Below are positions 17,122 through 25,238 of a stretch of 64,000 bases of DNA, piece after piece. The first letter of the stretch is position 1; every line of letters starts with the position of its first letter. The notes beneath the pieces were generated by a model. It worked only from the letters and a program-made list of their open reading frames with translations, searched no databases and was not told the DNA's origin. The position numbers were made by a program, and so were the translations under genes. This DNA is from Hyphomicrobiales bacterium (lineage in GTDB: Bacteria; Pseudomonadota; Alphaproteobacteria; Rhizobiales; Rhizobiaceae). The DNA lies in the NCBI GenBank assembly GCA_900469965.1, contig UBZP01000022.1, forward strand, positions 124,001 to 188,000. The letters run 5' to 3'.

Positions 17122-18003
17122 ATGTCGAAACAAGCCTTCGTCGCCCTCGTGACCTGTTTCAACGAGGATGAAACCATCAACTACGCGGCGACGCGCGCCC
17201 AGGTGCGCCGCCAGGTCGAGGCCGGCAACAACATCATGTGCGCCGGCACCAACGGCGACTTCACCGCGCTGACCTTCGAGGAGAAGGTCCGGCTGACGCA
17301 GGAGGTGGTCGACGAGGTCGGGGGGCGTGTGCGGGTGATCGTCAACGCCGGCATGCCGGCGACCTTCGAGACGGTGAAGCTCGCGCGGGAATTCGACAGG
17401 ATCGGCGTCGACGGCATCGCCGTCATCACGCCCTTCTTCATCGCCTGCACCCAGGACGGGCTCGTGCGCCATTTCTCCACCGTCGCCGATGCAGTGCAGA
17501 CGCCGGTCTATCTCTACGACATCCCGGCCCGCACTCAGAACCATATCGAGCCGGAAACCGCCCGCCTGCTTGCCGGCCACGGCAACATCGCCGGCATCAA
17601 GGATTCGGGCGGGGCGAAGGAGACGCTGGAAGCCTATCTCGCAGTCGCTAAGGACGTCGCCGGGTTCGAGGTCTATTCAGGGCCGGACCATCTGGTGCTC
17701 TGGTCGCTGCAGAACGGCGCGGCGGGGTGCATTTCCGGGCTTGGAAACGCCATGCCGCATGTGCTCGCCGGAATCCTGAAGGCGTACAACGCCGGCGATG
17801 TCGCGGAAGCGGAACGGCAGCAGGCGACCTTTGCCGCTTTCCGCACGGATCTCTACGCGCTCGGATTTGCGCCCGCCATGGTCAAGCGCGCGCTCTATCT
17901 CCAGGACGCTTCCGTCGGCGCCAGCAGGCAACCGGCATTGCTGCCCAATCCGGAACAGGACAGCCGGATCGCGGAGATCCTGCGCCGCTACGCGCTTCTC
18001 TAG
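17122..18003 (+). CDS. Dihydrodipicolinate synthase/N-acetylneuraminate lyase family protein
   Basis: A 293-residue class I lyase of the DapA/NanA superfamily. The Schiff-base lysine is Lys160 in IAGIKDSGG, the catalytic tyrosine is Tyr132 in YLYDIPARTQ, and the carboxylate-binding loop is GTNGD (42-46) in place of GTTGE. Such enzymes condense or cleave 2-keto acids with aldehydes, for example 2-keto-3-deoxy sugar acids to pyruvate plus an aldehyde. It is the last gene of the importer operon, 28 nt after the ATPase, behind an AAGGAAAG ribosome site. Linkage to a transporter and sugar-acid enzymes favours a catabolic aldolase over lysine biosynthesis. Confidence 0.88.
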   Translation: MSKQAFVALVTCFNEDETINYAATRAQVRRQVEAGNNIMCAGTNGDFTALTFEEKVRLTQEVVDEVGGRVRVIVNAGMPATFETVKLAREFDRIGVDGIAVITPFFIACTQDGLVRHFSTVADAVQTPVYLYDIPARTQNHIEPETARLLAGHGNIAGIKDSGGAKETLEAYLAVAKDVAGFEVYSGPDHLVLWSLQNGAAGCISGLGNAMPHVLAGILKAYNAGDVAEAERQQATFAAFRTDLYALGFAPAMVKRALYLQDASVGASRQPALLPNPEQDSRIAEILRRYALL

Positions 18004-18060
18004 CTAGCCAAGCCCTGACCGAGACCGGGTCGTCGGGGCCGGCCTGAGGGGGCCAAGGCC

Positions 18061-18951
18061 TCAGTCCTTCAAACCGTTTGCCGCGGCGACGAAGTCCGAC
18101 AGCATTGGAACGAAGTCCTCGCCGCGGCCGGCGCCGACGGCCTCGGCGAAGGTGTTGCGGACGGCAGCACCCATCGGGTTGGCGGCACCCGCCGCGTTGG
18201 CGAAGGCGGCGAGGTAGCTCATGTCCTTGAAGCCGTTGCGGATGGCGAACTTGTGGGCGTTCGGGTCCCGTTCCAGCACCCAGCGGAAGAAGGTCTGGTA
18301 GAAGCCGCAGTCCATCCGTCCGCCGCGGATCACGCTGTCGAAGGTCGCCGGCGCCAGTCCGGCCTTGCGCCCCAGCATCAGCGCCTCGGAGTAGAGGGCC
18401 GCATAGCCCATCGAGAGGAAGTTGTTGAGAAGCTTCATCGTGTGGCCGGTTCCTGTTGGGCCGGTGTGGATGACCCGGCCGGCAAAGCAGTCGAGGATGG
18501 GACGGACCTGCGCGACGTCGGCCTCGGCGCCCCCCACCATCACGTCCAGCGTGCCGGCGGCAGCGTCGGCCGGCGTCCGTCCCAAGGGCGCGTCGACCAG
18601 CGTGATGCCCTTCTGCGCCAGCCGTCCGGCCAGTGCCGTGGTGATCGACGGTTCGGAGGTGGAGCAGTCGACGATCGAGAGCTTCCGGCCGGCGGAAGCG
18701 ATGCCGTCCGGTCCCTCGACGATGGCGAGCACTTCGGGCGAGCCGGTCACGCAGAGCACGATCACGTCACACTCTGCCGCCATCTCGCGCGGCGTCTTCG
18801 CCTCGCGCGCGCCCTTGGCGACGAGGGCTTCGAGTGGCGCCCGGTTGCGGTGCGCCATGCACACCAGCGGATGGCCCTTGGCCAGGATGTTGGCGGCCAT
18901 GCCCTGGCCCATGTAGCCGAGCCCGATAAATCCCACCGTTTGCTTCGTCAT
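18061..18951 (-). CDS. NAD(P)-dependent beta-hydroxyacid dehydrogenase (HIBADH/GlxR/LtnD family)
   Basis: A 296-residue dehydrogenase with the Rossmann signature GFIGLGYMGQGMA (7-19), the substrate-site DAPLGRTP (120-127) and catalytic Lys173 in TGTGHTMKLLNN. Relatives act on 3-hydroxyisobutyrate, tartronate semialdehyde or L-threonate. The ATG at 18951 is chosen because the family begins right before the Rossmann fold and a GGGAGG lies upstream; in-frame residues further out are low quality. It is convergent with the DapA-family gene and downstream of the mutarotase gene. A threonate or tartronate semialdehyde role fits the neighbours but is not shown. Confidence 0.87.
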   Translation of the reverse strand: MTKQTVGFIGLGYMGQGMAANILAKGHPLVCMAHRNRAPLEALVAKGAREAKTPREMAAECDVIVLCVTGSPEVLAIVEGPDGIASAGRKLSIVDCSTSEPSITTALAGRLAQKGITLVDAPLGRTPADAAAGTLDVMVGGAEADVAQVRPILDCFAGRVIHTGPTGTGHTMKLLNNFLSMGYAALYSEALMLGRKAGLAPATFDSVIRGGRMDCGFYQTFFRWVLERDPNAHKFAIRNGFKDMSYLAAFANAAGAANPMGAAVRNTFAEAVGAGRGEDFVPMLSDFVAAANGLKD

Positions 18952-19074
18952 GACAATTGGCCTCCCTTCCAGATTGCGTGTTGCTGCGCCGGCCTTCGTG
19001 GCGACATGAGGATACGGCCGCCCAGGCTTGTTTCCCCGTCTCACACTCCTGCAGACGGGGCGTGCGGCCGGCGG

Positions 19075-20091
19075 TCAGCCCTTCGTGAAGATGTAGTCGG
19101 TTTCCTGGCGCAGCGTCTCGCCCGGCCGCAGGACCGCCTGCGGAAAGCCCTGGTGGTTGACCGCGTTCGGCCAGACCTGTGTTTCGAGGCAGAAGCCGGC
19201 GAACGGGCCGTAGCGGCGCCCCTCCAGGCCCGGCACGGCGACGTTGATCATGGAACCGGTGTAGAGCTGCACGCCGGGCTCGGTCGTGTGCACCTCGAGC
19301 GCGACGCCCGAACGGTTGCTGCGGGCAAGCGCCACCGGCGTCTTGGCGCGTCGTTCCTTCGCCAGGCAGAAATTGTGGTCGAAGGCGACCCCGCCGGCTT
19401 CGGTCTGGCGGCGCATCGGCGTCAGCGTGCGCAGATCGAACGGCGTCCCCGCCACCGGCCTGATCTCGCCGAGCGGGATCAGGCGCTCGTCCACCGGCAG
19501 GTAGTGGTCGGCGGCAATGCTGATCTCGTGTCCCAGCGCGTCGCTTTCGCCGTCGAGGTTGAAGTAGCTGTGCTGGCAGAGATTGGCGATCGTCGGGGCG
19601 TCCGTCGTGGCCTCGTAGGTGACCGACAGCGTTGCCGGGGCGTGGAGGCGGTAGGTGCAGGTGACGGTGCAATTGCCCGGGTAGCCGGCGCGGCCGGCCG
19701 GATCGACGATCCGCAAGGTCACGTGGCTGTCCGACTGGTCCACGATCTGCCAGTTGCGCCGGCCGAGGCCGTCGCTGCCGCCATGGAGATGGGTTACGCC
19801 GTGCTCGTTCAGTTCGAGCTGGAAGGACGCGCCGTCGATGGCAAAGCGCCCGTTGCCGATGCGATTGGCGTTGCGGCCGGGGGTGGCGCCGAAATAGGGC
19901 GAATGGGCGAGGTAGTCGGCAAGGTTTTCGAGGCCGAGAACCAGCGGCGGCGCGTGCCCGTCCAGGCGCAGATCCTGGATGACGGCGCCCCAGGTGATGA
20001 TCCTCGCCGTCAGTCCGCCGCCGGTGAGGACGACAAGCTGGACCGGCTCGCCCGTTTCGAGCCGGCCGAACAGTTCATTGCGCGCGTTCAC
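19075..20091 (-). CDS. galM: Aldose 1-epimerase (mutarotase)
   Basis: A 338-residue GalM-type mutarotase that interconverts alpha and beta anomers of aldoses. Key residues in place are Arg and Asn of GRNANRI (about 72-78), the HLHGG motif near 101, catalytic His174 in CQHSYFNL and the catalytic base Glu303 in FCLETQVWPNAVN. I prefer the GTG start at 20091 because GGGAGG lies 7 nt upstream; the ATG six codons earlier (20109) would contain that ribosome site within the gene. It is followed after 123 nt by the HIBADH-family gene on the same strand, which suggests service to the carbohydrate pathway. Confidence 0.9.
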   Translation of the reverse strand: MNARNELFGRLETGEPVQLVVLTGGGLTARIITWGAVIQDLRLDGHAPPLVLGLENLADYLAHSPYFGATPGRNANRIGNGRFAIDGASFQLELNEHGVTHLHGGSDGLGRRNWQIVDQSDSHVTLRIVDPAGRAGYPGNCTVTCTYRLHAPATLSVTYEATTDAPTIANLCQHSYFNLDGESDALGHEISIAADHYLPVDERLIPLGEIRPVAGTPFDLRTLTPMRRQTEAGGVAFDHNFCLAKERRAKTPVALARSNRSGVALEVHTTEPGVQLYTGSMINVAVPGLEGRRYGPFAGFCLETQVWPNAVNHQGFPQAVLRPGETLRQETDYIFTKG

Positions 20092-20206
20092 CGATGTCCC
20101 TCCCGGCATTCTCGAATCCGCGCCGCAAACTGCGGCAAAACCGGCCGGGGGGCAACGGAAAAATCATACATATTCTTCGCCGCCCGACGATGGGACGGGC
20201 GAACCC

Positions 20207-20656
20207 TTAGAGGCCCTTCTGGTAGACGATGAAGGGCGTCTTGTCGGCGATCCTGTCGTAGAGCCGGCGGGCGGTGGCGTTGAACTCCTGCGTCATCCAG
20301 TAGACCTCTGCCGCATCCGCCTCGGCGGCCCTGGCATAGACCGCCTCGATCAGGGCGCGGCCGACGCCGGTGCCGCGGACCGCCGGGTCGGCATAGAGGT
20401 CCTGCAGGTAGCAGACGTTGCCGACCGTCCAGCAGCTGCGATGGAACAGGTAGTGGGCGAGACCCACGGGCCTGCCGTCGACGACGGCGAGCAGGCCCGC
20501 AAATTCGTTCGCCCCGCCGCCGGTCAGCCGGGCGAAGGTCGTGGTGAAGATCGCCTCCGGCAGGACGGTTTCGTAGAAGGCGAGATAGGCGGTCCAGAGG
20601 CGCCGCCAGTCGGCCTCGTCCGACGGAGAGAGGGGTCTGATCGTCAGGCCGCTCAT
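20207..20656 (-). CDS. GNAT family N-acetyltransferase
   Basis: A 149-residue acetyltransferase with the acetyl-CoA pyrophosphate-binding motif RGTGVG at 94-99, preceded by the strand VCYLQDLYADPAV, and the C-terminal NATARRLYDRI helix. The substrate is unknown. It starts 4 nt after the metA stop behind AAGGATG, so it is translated from the metA transcript and should share its SAM-riboswitch control. Longer readings extend into metA and are not credible. Confidence 0.88.
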   Translation of the reverse strand: MSGLTIRPLSPSDEADWRRLWTAYLAFYETVLPEAIFTTTFARLTGGGANEFAGLLAVVDGRPVGLAHYLFHRSCWTVGNVCYLQDLYADPAVRGTGVGRALIEAVYARAAEADAAEVYWMTQEFNATARRLYDRIADKTPFIVYQKGL

Positions 20657-20660
20657 GGCT

Positions 20661-21584
20661 TCATCCTTGCTGGCCGATCTTTTCGAGTTCGTAGGGCGTC
20701 GTCTGGTACATCTCGTTGATCCAGTTGCCGAACAGAAGATGCGCATGGCTGCGCCAGCGGTTCATCGGCGCGATCGTGGGATCGTTGTGGGGGAAATAGT
20801 TCTTCGGCATCTTGATCGCCACGCCCGCGTTGACGTCGCGGAAATATTCGTCGGCGAGCGAAGTCGAATCATATTCCACATGGTTGAAGACATAGAGCCG
20901 CTTGCCGCCCTTTTCCTGGACGTAGCAGACGCCCGTCTCGTCGGATTCCATCAATATCTCCAGGTCCGGGTGCTTGCGGATGTCTTCCGCCCGCACCTCG
21001 GTCCAGCGGGACACGGGGATCTGGAAGTCGTCGGAGAAGCCGTTCAGGAAGACCGACGCCGGATTGCGGTTGTGGTGGCGGAAGACGCCGAAGGCCTTCT
21101 CGTCGAGCGCATATTTCTGCACGCCGTGGAAGTGATAGATGGCCGCCATGGCGCCCCAGCAGACGTTCAGGGTGGAATGGACGTTGGTGACGGTCCAGTC
21201 GAGAATGCGCTTCATTTCGTCCCAGTACGTCACGTCCTCGTAGTCGAGCGTCTCGATCGGGGCGCCGGTGATGATGAAGCCGTCGAACTTGCGGTGCCGG
21301 ATCTCCTCCCAGGTGTCGTAGAAGGCGAGCAGGTGATCCTCGGAGGTGTTCTTCGCCTTGTGCCCGCCGATGCGCACGAGCGACAGCTCGACCTGCAGCG
21401 GCGAGGCGCCGACGAGGCGCGCCATCTGGATCTCGGTCTTGATCTTGTTCGGCATGAGGTTGAGAAGCCCGATCTGCAGCGGGCGGATGTCCTGCCGGAC
21501 GGCCACCGTTTCGGTCATCACCCGCACACCCTCGTGGACGAGGGTTTCGAATGCGGGCAGCGTATCGGGAATCTTGATGGGCAT
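20661..21584 (-). CDS. metA: Homoserine O-acyltransferase MetA (predicted O-acetyltransferase)
   Basis: A 307-residue MetA, the first committed step of methionine synthesis, which acylates homoserine. The catalytic set is intact: Cys142 in LNVCWGA, His235 and Glu237 in FNHVEYD. Residue 111 is Glu ([10 protein letters not shown]). In this family Glu111 is associated with acetyl-CoA use and Gly111 with succinyl-CoA use, so I predict homoserine O-acetyltransferase activity despite the common succinyltransferase label. The 5' leader holds a SAM-II riboswitch and an intrinsic terminator. A GNAT gene follows 4 nt downstream. Confidence 0.95.
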   Translation of the reverse strand: MPIKIPDTLPAFETLVHEGVRVMTETVAVRQDIRPLQIGLLNLMPNKIKTEIQMARLVGASPLQVELSLVRIGGHKAKNTSEDHLLAFYDTWEEIRHRKFDGFIITGAPIETLDYEDVTYWDEMKRILDWTVTNVHSTLNVCWGAMAAIYHFHGVQKYALDEKAFGVFRHHNRNPASVFLNGFSDDFQIPVSRWTEVRAEDIRKHPDLEILMESDETGVCYVQEKGGKRLYVFNHVEYDSTSLADEYFRDVNAGVAIKMPKNYFPHNDPTIAPMNRWRSHAHLLFGNWINEMYQTTPYELEKIGQQG

Positions 21585-21600
21585 GTTTCACTCGATCAAA

Positions 21601-21636
21601 ATAAAAAAACCGGCGGCGACGTCAGTCGCAACCGGT
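21601..21636 (-). terminator. Intrinsic terminator in the metA leader
   Basis: On the minus strand a 12-bp stem with one mismatch (21625-21636 with 21609-21620, 4-nt loop TGAC) is followed directly by a T-run at 21601-21608. It lies between the SAM-II aptamer and the metA start, 17 nt before the ATG, so it can act as the expression platform by stopping transcription. Confidence 0.85.
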
Positions 21637-21658
21637 CCACGGAAGGTCTCTTCTCGCG

Positions 21659-21712
21659 GCCCTTTAGCGACTTGTTTTACGTGGCTGCAAGCCGGCCGGC
21701 CAAATCACCACG
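21659..21712 (-). ncRNA. SAM-II riboswitch
   Basis: Read on the minus strand, the conserved core is present: CGTGGTGATTTGG, then GCTTGCAGCCACG, then AAAACAAGTCGCTAAAG. The CGTGG pairs with CCACG to form the first stem, and the GCTTG segment can pair with CAAGT in the pseudoknot, as in the classical H-type SAM-II fold. It binds S-adenosylmethionine and lowers expression of metA and the co-transcribed GNAT gene. Alphaproteobacterial metA genes commonly carry this element. Confidence 0.9.
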
Positions 21713-21804
21713 GGACGGGACCTACATAGCGCCAGTCCGAAGAAGAATCAATGTCGGCTGTCCGGCGCCGCCGTTTCGGCCCCGCCGGTCCTTCCCGGCA
21801 GGCG

Positions 21805-22530
21805 TCAGACGAAGAACTGCCCGCCGTTGGCGGAGATCGTCGAGCCGGTGATGAAGCCCGCCTCGTCGGAGGCGAGGAAGACGACGCACCGCGCGATCTC
21901 CTCCGGCTCTCCCAGCCGTCCGACCGGGATCAGCGGGATGATGCGTTCGTTCAGCACCTTCTCGGGGATCGCGCGGACCATCTCGGTGCCGATATAGCCC
22001 GGGCAGATGGCGTTGACGGTGATGTTCTTTGCAGCCCCTTCCTGGGCGAGCGCCTTGGTGAAGCCGAGGTCGCCGGCCTTGGCGGCCGAATAGTTCGCCT
22101 GCCCCATCTGTCCCTTCTGGCCGTTGATGGAAGAGATGTTGACGATGCGGCCGAAGCCGCGGTCGCGCATGCCGCCCCAGACCGGGTGCGTCATGTTGAA
22201 CAGGCCGGAGAGGTTGGTGTCGATGACCTCGCGCCACTGCTGCGGCGTCATCTTGTGGAACATGACGTCGCGGGTGATGCCGGCATTGTTGACGAGGACC
22301 TCGATGGGGCCCAGGTCGGCCTCCACCTTCCTGACGCCGTCGGCGCAGGCCTCGTAGCTGGACACGTCCCACTTGTAGACCGGAACCCCGGTCTCGGCCT
22401 TGAAGGCGGCCGCCGCCTCGTCGTTTCCGGCGTAGTTGGCCGCGACCGTATAGCCGGCCGCCTTCAGGCCGACGGAGATGGCCGCACCGATACCGCGTGT
22501 GCCGCCGGTTACCAAAGCTACCCTGCTCAT
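21805..22530 (-). CDS. phaB: Acetoacetyl-CoA reductase
   Basis: A 241-residue short-chain dehydrogenase that reduces acetoacetyl-CoA to (R)-3-hydroxybutyryl-CoA with NADPH, the second step of PHB synthesis. It has TGGTRGIG (8-15), NNAG (81-84), the catalytic Ser in NISSINGQKGQ and the YSAAK pair Tyr147/Lys151. Length and the SINGQKGQMGQANYS stretch are characteristic of PhaB rather than FabG. The ATG at 22530 gives the family length and follows a GGGGGGAG ribosome site. It lies 106 nt downstream of phaA on the same strand. Confidence 0.94.
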   Translation of the reverse strand: MSRVALVTGGTRGIGAAISVGLKAAGYTVAANYAGNDEAAAAFKAETGVPVYKWDVSSYEACADGVRKVEADLGPIEVLVNNAGITRDVMFHKMTPQQWREVIDTNLSGLFNMTHPVWGGMRDRGFGRIVNISSINGQKGQMGQANYSAAKAGDLGFTKALAQEGAAKNITVNAICPGYIGTEMVRAIPEKVLNERIIPLIPVGRLGEPEEIARCVVFLASDEAGFITGSTISANGGQFFV

Positions 22531-22636
22531 GTGTGCACTCCCCCCAATGTTGTCTGCCATTGTTCTTGGGTCGGGCCGGCACCTTGTGGGCCGCCCCGAT
22601 GCGGCTTGTTGGTCAAGGCAGTCGGAAAGCTCCTCC

Positions 22637-23818
22637 TTACATCCTCTCGACGCACATGGCGACGCCCATGCCGCCGCCGATGCAGAGCGTGGCCAGGCCC
22701 CTGGAGACACCGCGGCGCTTCATTTCGAAGAGCAGCGTGTTCAGCACGCGGGCGCCGGACGCGCCGATCGGATGACCGATGGCGATGGCGCCGCCATTGA
22801 CGTTGACGATCGCGGGATCCCAGCCGAGATCCTTGTTGACGGCGCAGGCCTGGGCGGCGAAGGCCTCGTTGGCCTCGACGAGGCCGAGGTCGCCGGTCTT
22901 CCAGCCGGCCTTCTCGAGCGCCTTGCGGGAGGCGGGAATGGGACCCGTTCCCATGATCTGCGGATCGACGCCGGCCGTCGCCCAGGAGACGATGCGGGCG
23001 AGCGGCTGGATGCCGCGACGACCGGCCTCCGCCTCGCTCATCAGAAGCGTCGCGGCCGCACCGTCATTGAGGCCGGAGGCGTTGGCCGCAGTCACGGTGC
23101 CGTCCTTGTCGAAGGCGGGCCGCAGCTTGGCCATCTGGTCGAGCGTCGCGCCGTGGCGGATGTACTCGTCGCTGTCGACGATCACGTCGCCCTTGCGGGT
23201 CTTGACGGTGAACGGAACGATCTCGTCCTTGAAGCGGCCCTCCTTCTGGGCGGCCTCGGCCTTGTTCTGCGAGGCGACGGCAAAGGCGTCCTGCTCCTCG
23301 CGGGAAAGCTGCCATTTCTTGGCGACGTTCTCGGCGGTGATGCCCATGTGATAGCCGTAGAAGGCGTCGGTCAGGCCATCCTTGATCATCGTGTCGATCA
23401 TCTTCAGATCGCCCATCTTCACGCCGCCGCGCAGGTGGGCGCAGTGGGGCGCCATCGACATGGATTCCATGCCGCCGGCGACGATGATGCCGGCATCGCC
23501 GGTCGCGATCTGCTGCATGCCGAGTGCCACCGCGCGCAGGCCCGAGCCGCAGAGCTGGTTCATGCCCCAGGCGGTCTTTTCCTGCGGGACGCCGGCCTTC
23601 ATGGCGGCCTGACGCGCCGGATTCTGGCCCTCGCCGGCGGGCAGCACCTGGCCGAGGATCACCTCGTCCACTTCCTCGGCCGAGACGCCGGCCCGCTCGA
23701 GCACGGCTGCGATGGCCGCGGCCCCGAGTTCATGGGCGGGCGTATTGGCGAAGGCGCCGTTGAAGGAGCCGACGGCGGTCCTGGCTGCGCTGGCGATGAC
23801 GATGGACGGGGTAGCCAT
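22637..23818 (-). CDS. phaA: Acetyl-CoA acetyltransferase (beta-ketothiolase)
   Basis: A 393-residue thiolase that condenses two acetyl-CoA to acetoacetyl-CoA for PHB synthesis. The nucleophile is Cys90 in [10 protein letters not shown], with His349 in [14 protein letters not shown] and Cys379 in CIGGGMG. Length equals the standard biosynthetic thiolase. GGAG precedes the ATG at 23818. phaA then phaB form a minus-strand operon divergent from phaR, a common rhizobial arrangement; the polymerase gene phaC is not in this window. Confidence 0.95.
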   Translation of the reverse strand: MATPSIVIASAARTAVGSFNGAFANTPAHELGAAAIAAVLERAGVSAEEVDEVILGQVLPAGEGQNPARQAAMKAGVPQEKTAWGMNQLCGSGLRAVALGMQQIATGDAGIIVAGGMESMSMAPHCAHLRGGVKMGDLKMIDTMIKDGLTDAFYGYHMGITAENVAKKWQLSREEQDAFAVASQNKAEAAQKEGRFKDEIVPFTVKTRKGDVIVDSDEYIRHGATLDQMAKLRPAFDKDGTVTAANASGLNDGAAATLLMSEAEAGRRGIQPLARIVSWATAGVDPQIMGTGPIPASRKALEKAGWKTGDLGLVEANEAFAAQACAVNKDLGWDPAIVNVNGGAIAIGHPIGASGARVLNTLLFEMKRRGVSRGLATLCIGGGMGVAMCVERM

Positions 23819-24146
23819 GAAGCGTCTCCTCACGTGTTTCGTGCCGAAACCGTTGGCGGCGAGGCGCTGCGGCCCGCCCGGTTGTCGGAATTACCCTTTT
23901 CGGTTGCGTCGCCGGACGACCGCCGGCGTGAGCAACCGCCTCAAGGCAAACCTGTCAAAGCTTAGGGGGAGAGTCAAACGACTTGTCTTAGCATCGCCGC
24001 CCCGATGCGCGGCCGGCTGGCGCGGCGAAAATGATTTTGCGCAGCATTTTTTCACTGCAACGCACAATGCGTTTGTTATAACGTAGTTTTTTGCGGATAC
24101 TCGCAAATGCATGGAGCGATGGGAATTCGGGGAGGAGGAGACCCAG
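23819..24146. promoter_or_regulatory. phaA-phaR divergent promoter region
   Basis: About 330 bases without a gene, becoming AT-rich near phaR. TGC-rich half-sites cluster at 24037-24071 and an inverted repeat TTGCG-6 nt-CGCAA lies at 24091-24106. PhaR proteins are known to bind TGC/GCA-containing sites, so these are candidate autoregulatory operators. No exact promoter boxes are assigned. Confidence 0.4.
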
Positions 24147-24725
24147 ATGGCCAAGAACGACAGTCCGATTACAATCAAGAAATATGCGAACCGGCGCCTC
24201 TACAATACCGGAACGAGCACCTACGTAACGCTCGACGATCTCGCGGTGATGGTGAAGAAGGGAGAGAACTTCACCGTCCAGGACGCGAAGTCCGGTGAGG
24301 ATATCACCCACTCGGTGCTGACGCAGATCATCTTCGAGCAGGAATCGAAGACCGGCAACACGCTGCTGCCGATATCCTTCCTGCGGCAACTCATCAGCTT
24401 CTACGGCGACCAGATGCAGATGGTGGTGCCGAGCTATCTCGAACATTCGATGCAGGCCTTCACCGACCAGCAGGCGCAGATGCGCGAACAGATCAACAAG
24501 GCCTTCGGCGACAGCCCGCTGACCAAGAACCTGCAGATGCCGATGCAGCTGGTCGAGGAGCAGGTGCGCCGCAACACCGAGATGTTCCACAAGGCGATGC
24601 AGATGTTCTCGCCCTTCATGACGGCGCCGCAGCCGAAGGAAACGAAGAAGGCCGAGGCGAAGGACATCGACGAGCTGAAGGAGCAACTGCGCGCACTGCA
24701 GTCGAAGCTCGACAATCTGGGCTGA
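24147..24725 (+). CDS. phaR: Polyhydroxyalkanoate synthesis repressor
   Basis: A 192-residue regulator. The N-terminal PHB accumulation DNA-binding domain (about 5-65) has the hallmark IKKYANRRLYNT, followed by the PHB-binding region (about 70-120, TQIIFEQESK and LPISFLRQLISFYGDQMQ) and a C-terminal coiled coil ending DELKEQLRALQSKLDNL. PhaR represses phasin and its own gene and is released by PHB granules. The ATG at 24147 follows a GGGGAGGAGGAG ribosome site; an earlier in-frame ATG would include it. It is divergent from phaAB. Confidence 0.94.
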   Translation: MAKNDSPITIKKYANRRLYNTGTSTYVTLDDLAVMVKKGENFTVQDAKSGEDITHSVLTQIIFEQESKTGNTLLPISFLRQLISFYGDQMQMVVPSYLEHSMQAFTDQQAQMREQINKAFGDSPLTKNLQMPMQLVEEQVRRNTEMFHKAMQMFSPFMTAPQPKETKKAEAKDIDELKEQLRALQSKLDNLG

Positions 24726-24813
24726 GGCTGAGGCGGGCTCGCCCGGCGACTGCCGGGGCCATCAGGGTCGGTCGTCGCGCGCGGCCATGCTCATGCGGCG
24801 GCGCTCCCGCAAG

Positions 24814-24841
24814 AAAAAAGGCCCGGACGAGCCGGGCCTTT
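24814..24841 (-). terminator. Bidirectional terminator between phaR and rpmF
   Basis: GGCCCGG (24820-24826) pairs with CCGGGCC (24832-24838). On the minus strand the stem is followed by six T residues, about 30 nt after the rpmF stop; on the plus strand a shorter T-run follows for phaR. Confidence 0.85.
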
Positions 24842-24870
24842 CACAATACGTCTGCTCTACGGAAAAGCGC

Positions 24871-25056
24871 TTATGCGCTTTCCTTCGGCGTCAGCACCTG
24901 GCGACCGCGGTACATGCCGGTCTTCAGGTCGATGTGGTGCGGGCGGCGCAGTTCGCCGGAATTCTTGTCTTCGATGTAGCTCGGAGCCTTCAGGGCGTCG
25001 GCGGAGCGGCGCATGCCGCGCTTGGACGGGCTCGTTTTTCTTTTCGGTACAGCCAT
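24871..25056 (-). CDS. rpmF: 50S ribosomal protein L32
   Basis: A 61-residue basic protein starting [18 protein letters not shown], the invariant L32 N-terminus, and ending near GMYRGRQVL. Like other alphaproteobacterial forms it lacks the zinc-binding cysteines of some L32 proteins. The ATG at 25056 is fixed by family length. It is a single-gene unit with a strong terminator. Confidence 0.96.
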   Translation of the reverse strand: MAVPKRKTSPSKRGMRRSADALKAPSYIEDKNSGELRRPHHIDLKTGMYRGRQVLTPKESA

Positions 25057-25238
25057 TTCACTACTCCACTGAACGGGCAAACACATCCAAGGCCACTGAA
25101 AATGGCCGAAAAAGACGTGCATCTATCTCGGAAATTTGGCGGGCTTATACATGGCTAATACCGGCTTGACCAGTCCCCGCGGCCATTTTTTCGCTTTTGC
25201 CGGAGCGCCTGCGATCGGCCGCCCCGGCACCCGGTCTC

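Noticed and set aside
10294-18003. Canonical sialic acid catabolism (sialidase plus NanA-like lyase)
   Set aside because: No nanK, nanE or nanA-specific features, no secreted sialidase and no FRIP motif; the flanking kinase and PdxA2 fit four-carbon acids better.
17122-18003. Lysine-pathway dapA
   Set aside because: Placed last in a transporter operon within a catabolic region and with GTNGD in place of GTTGE.
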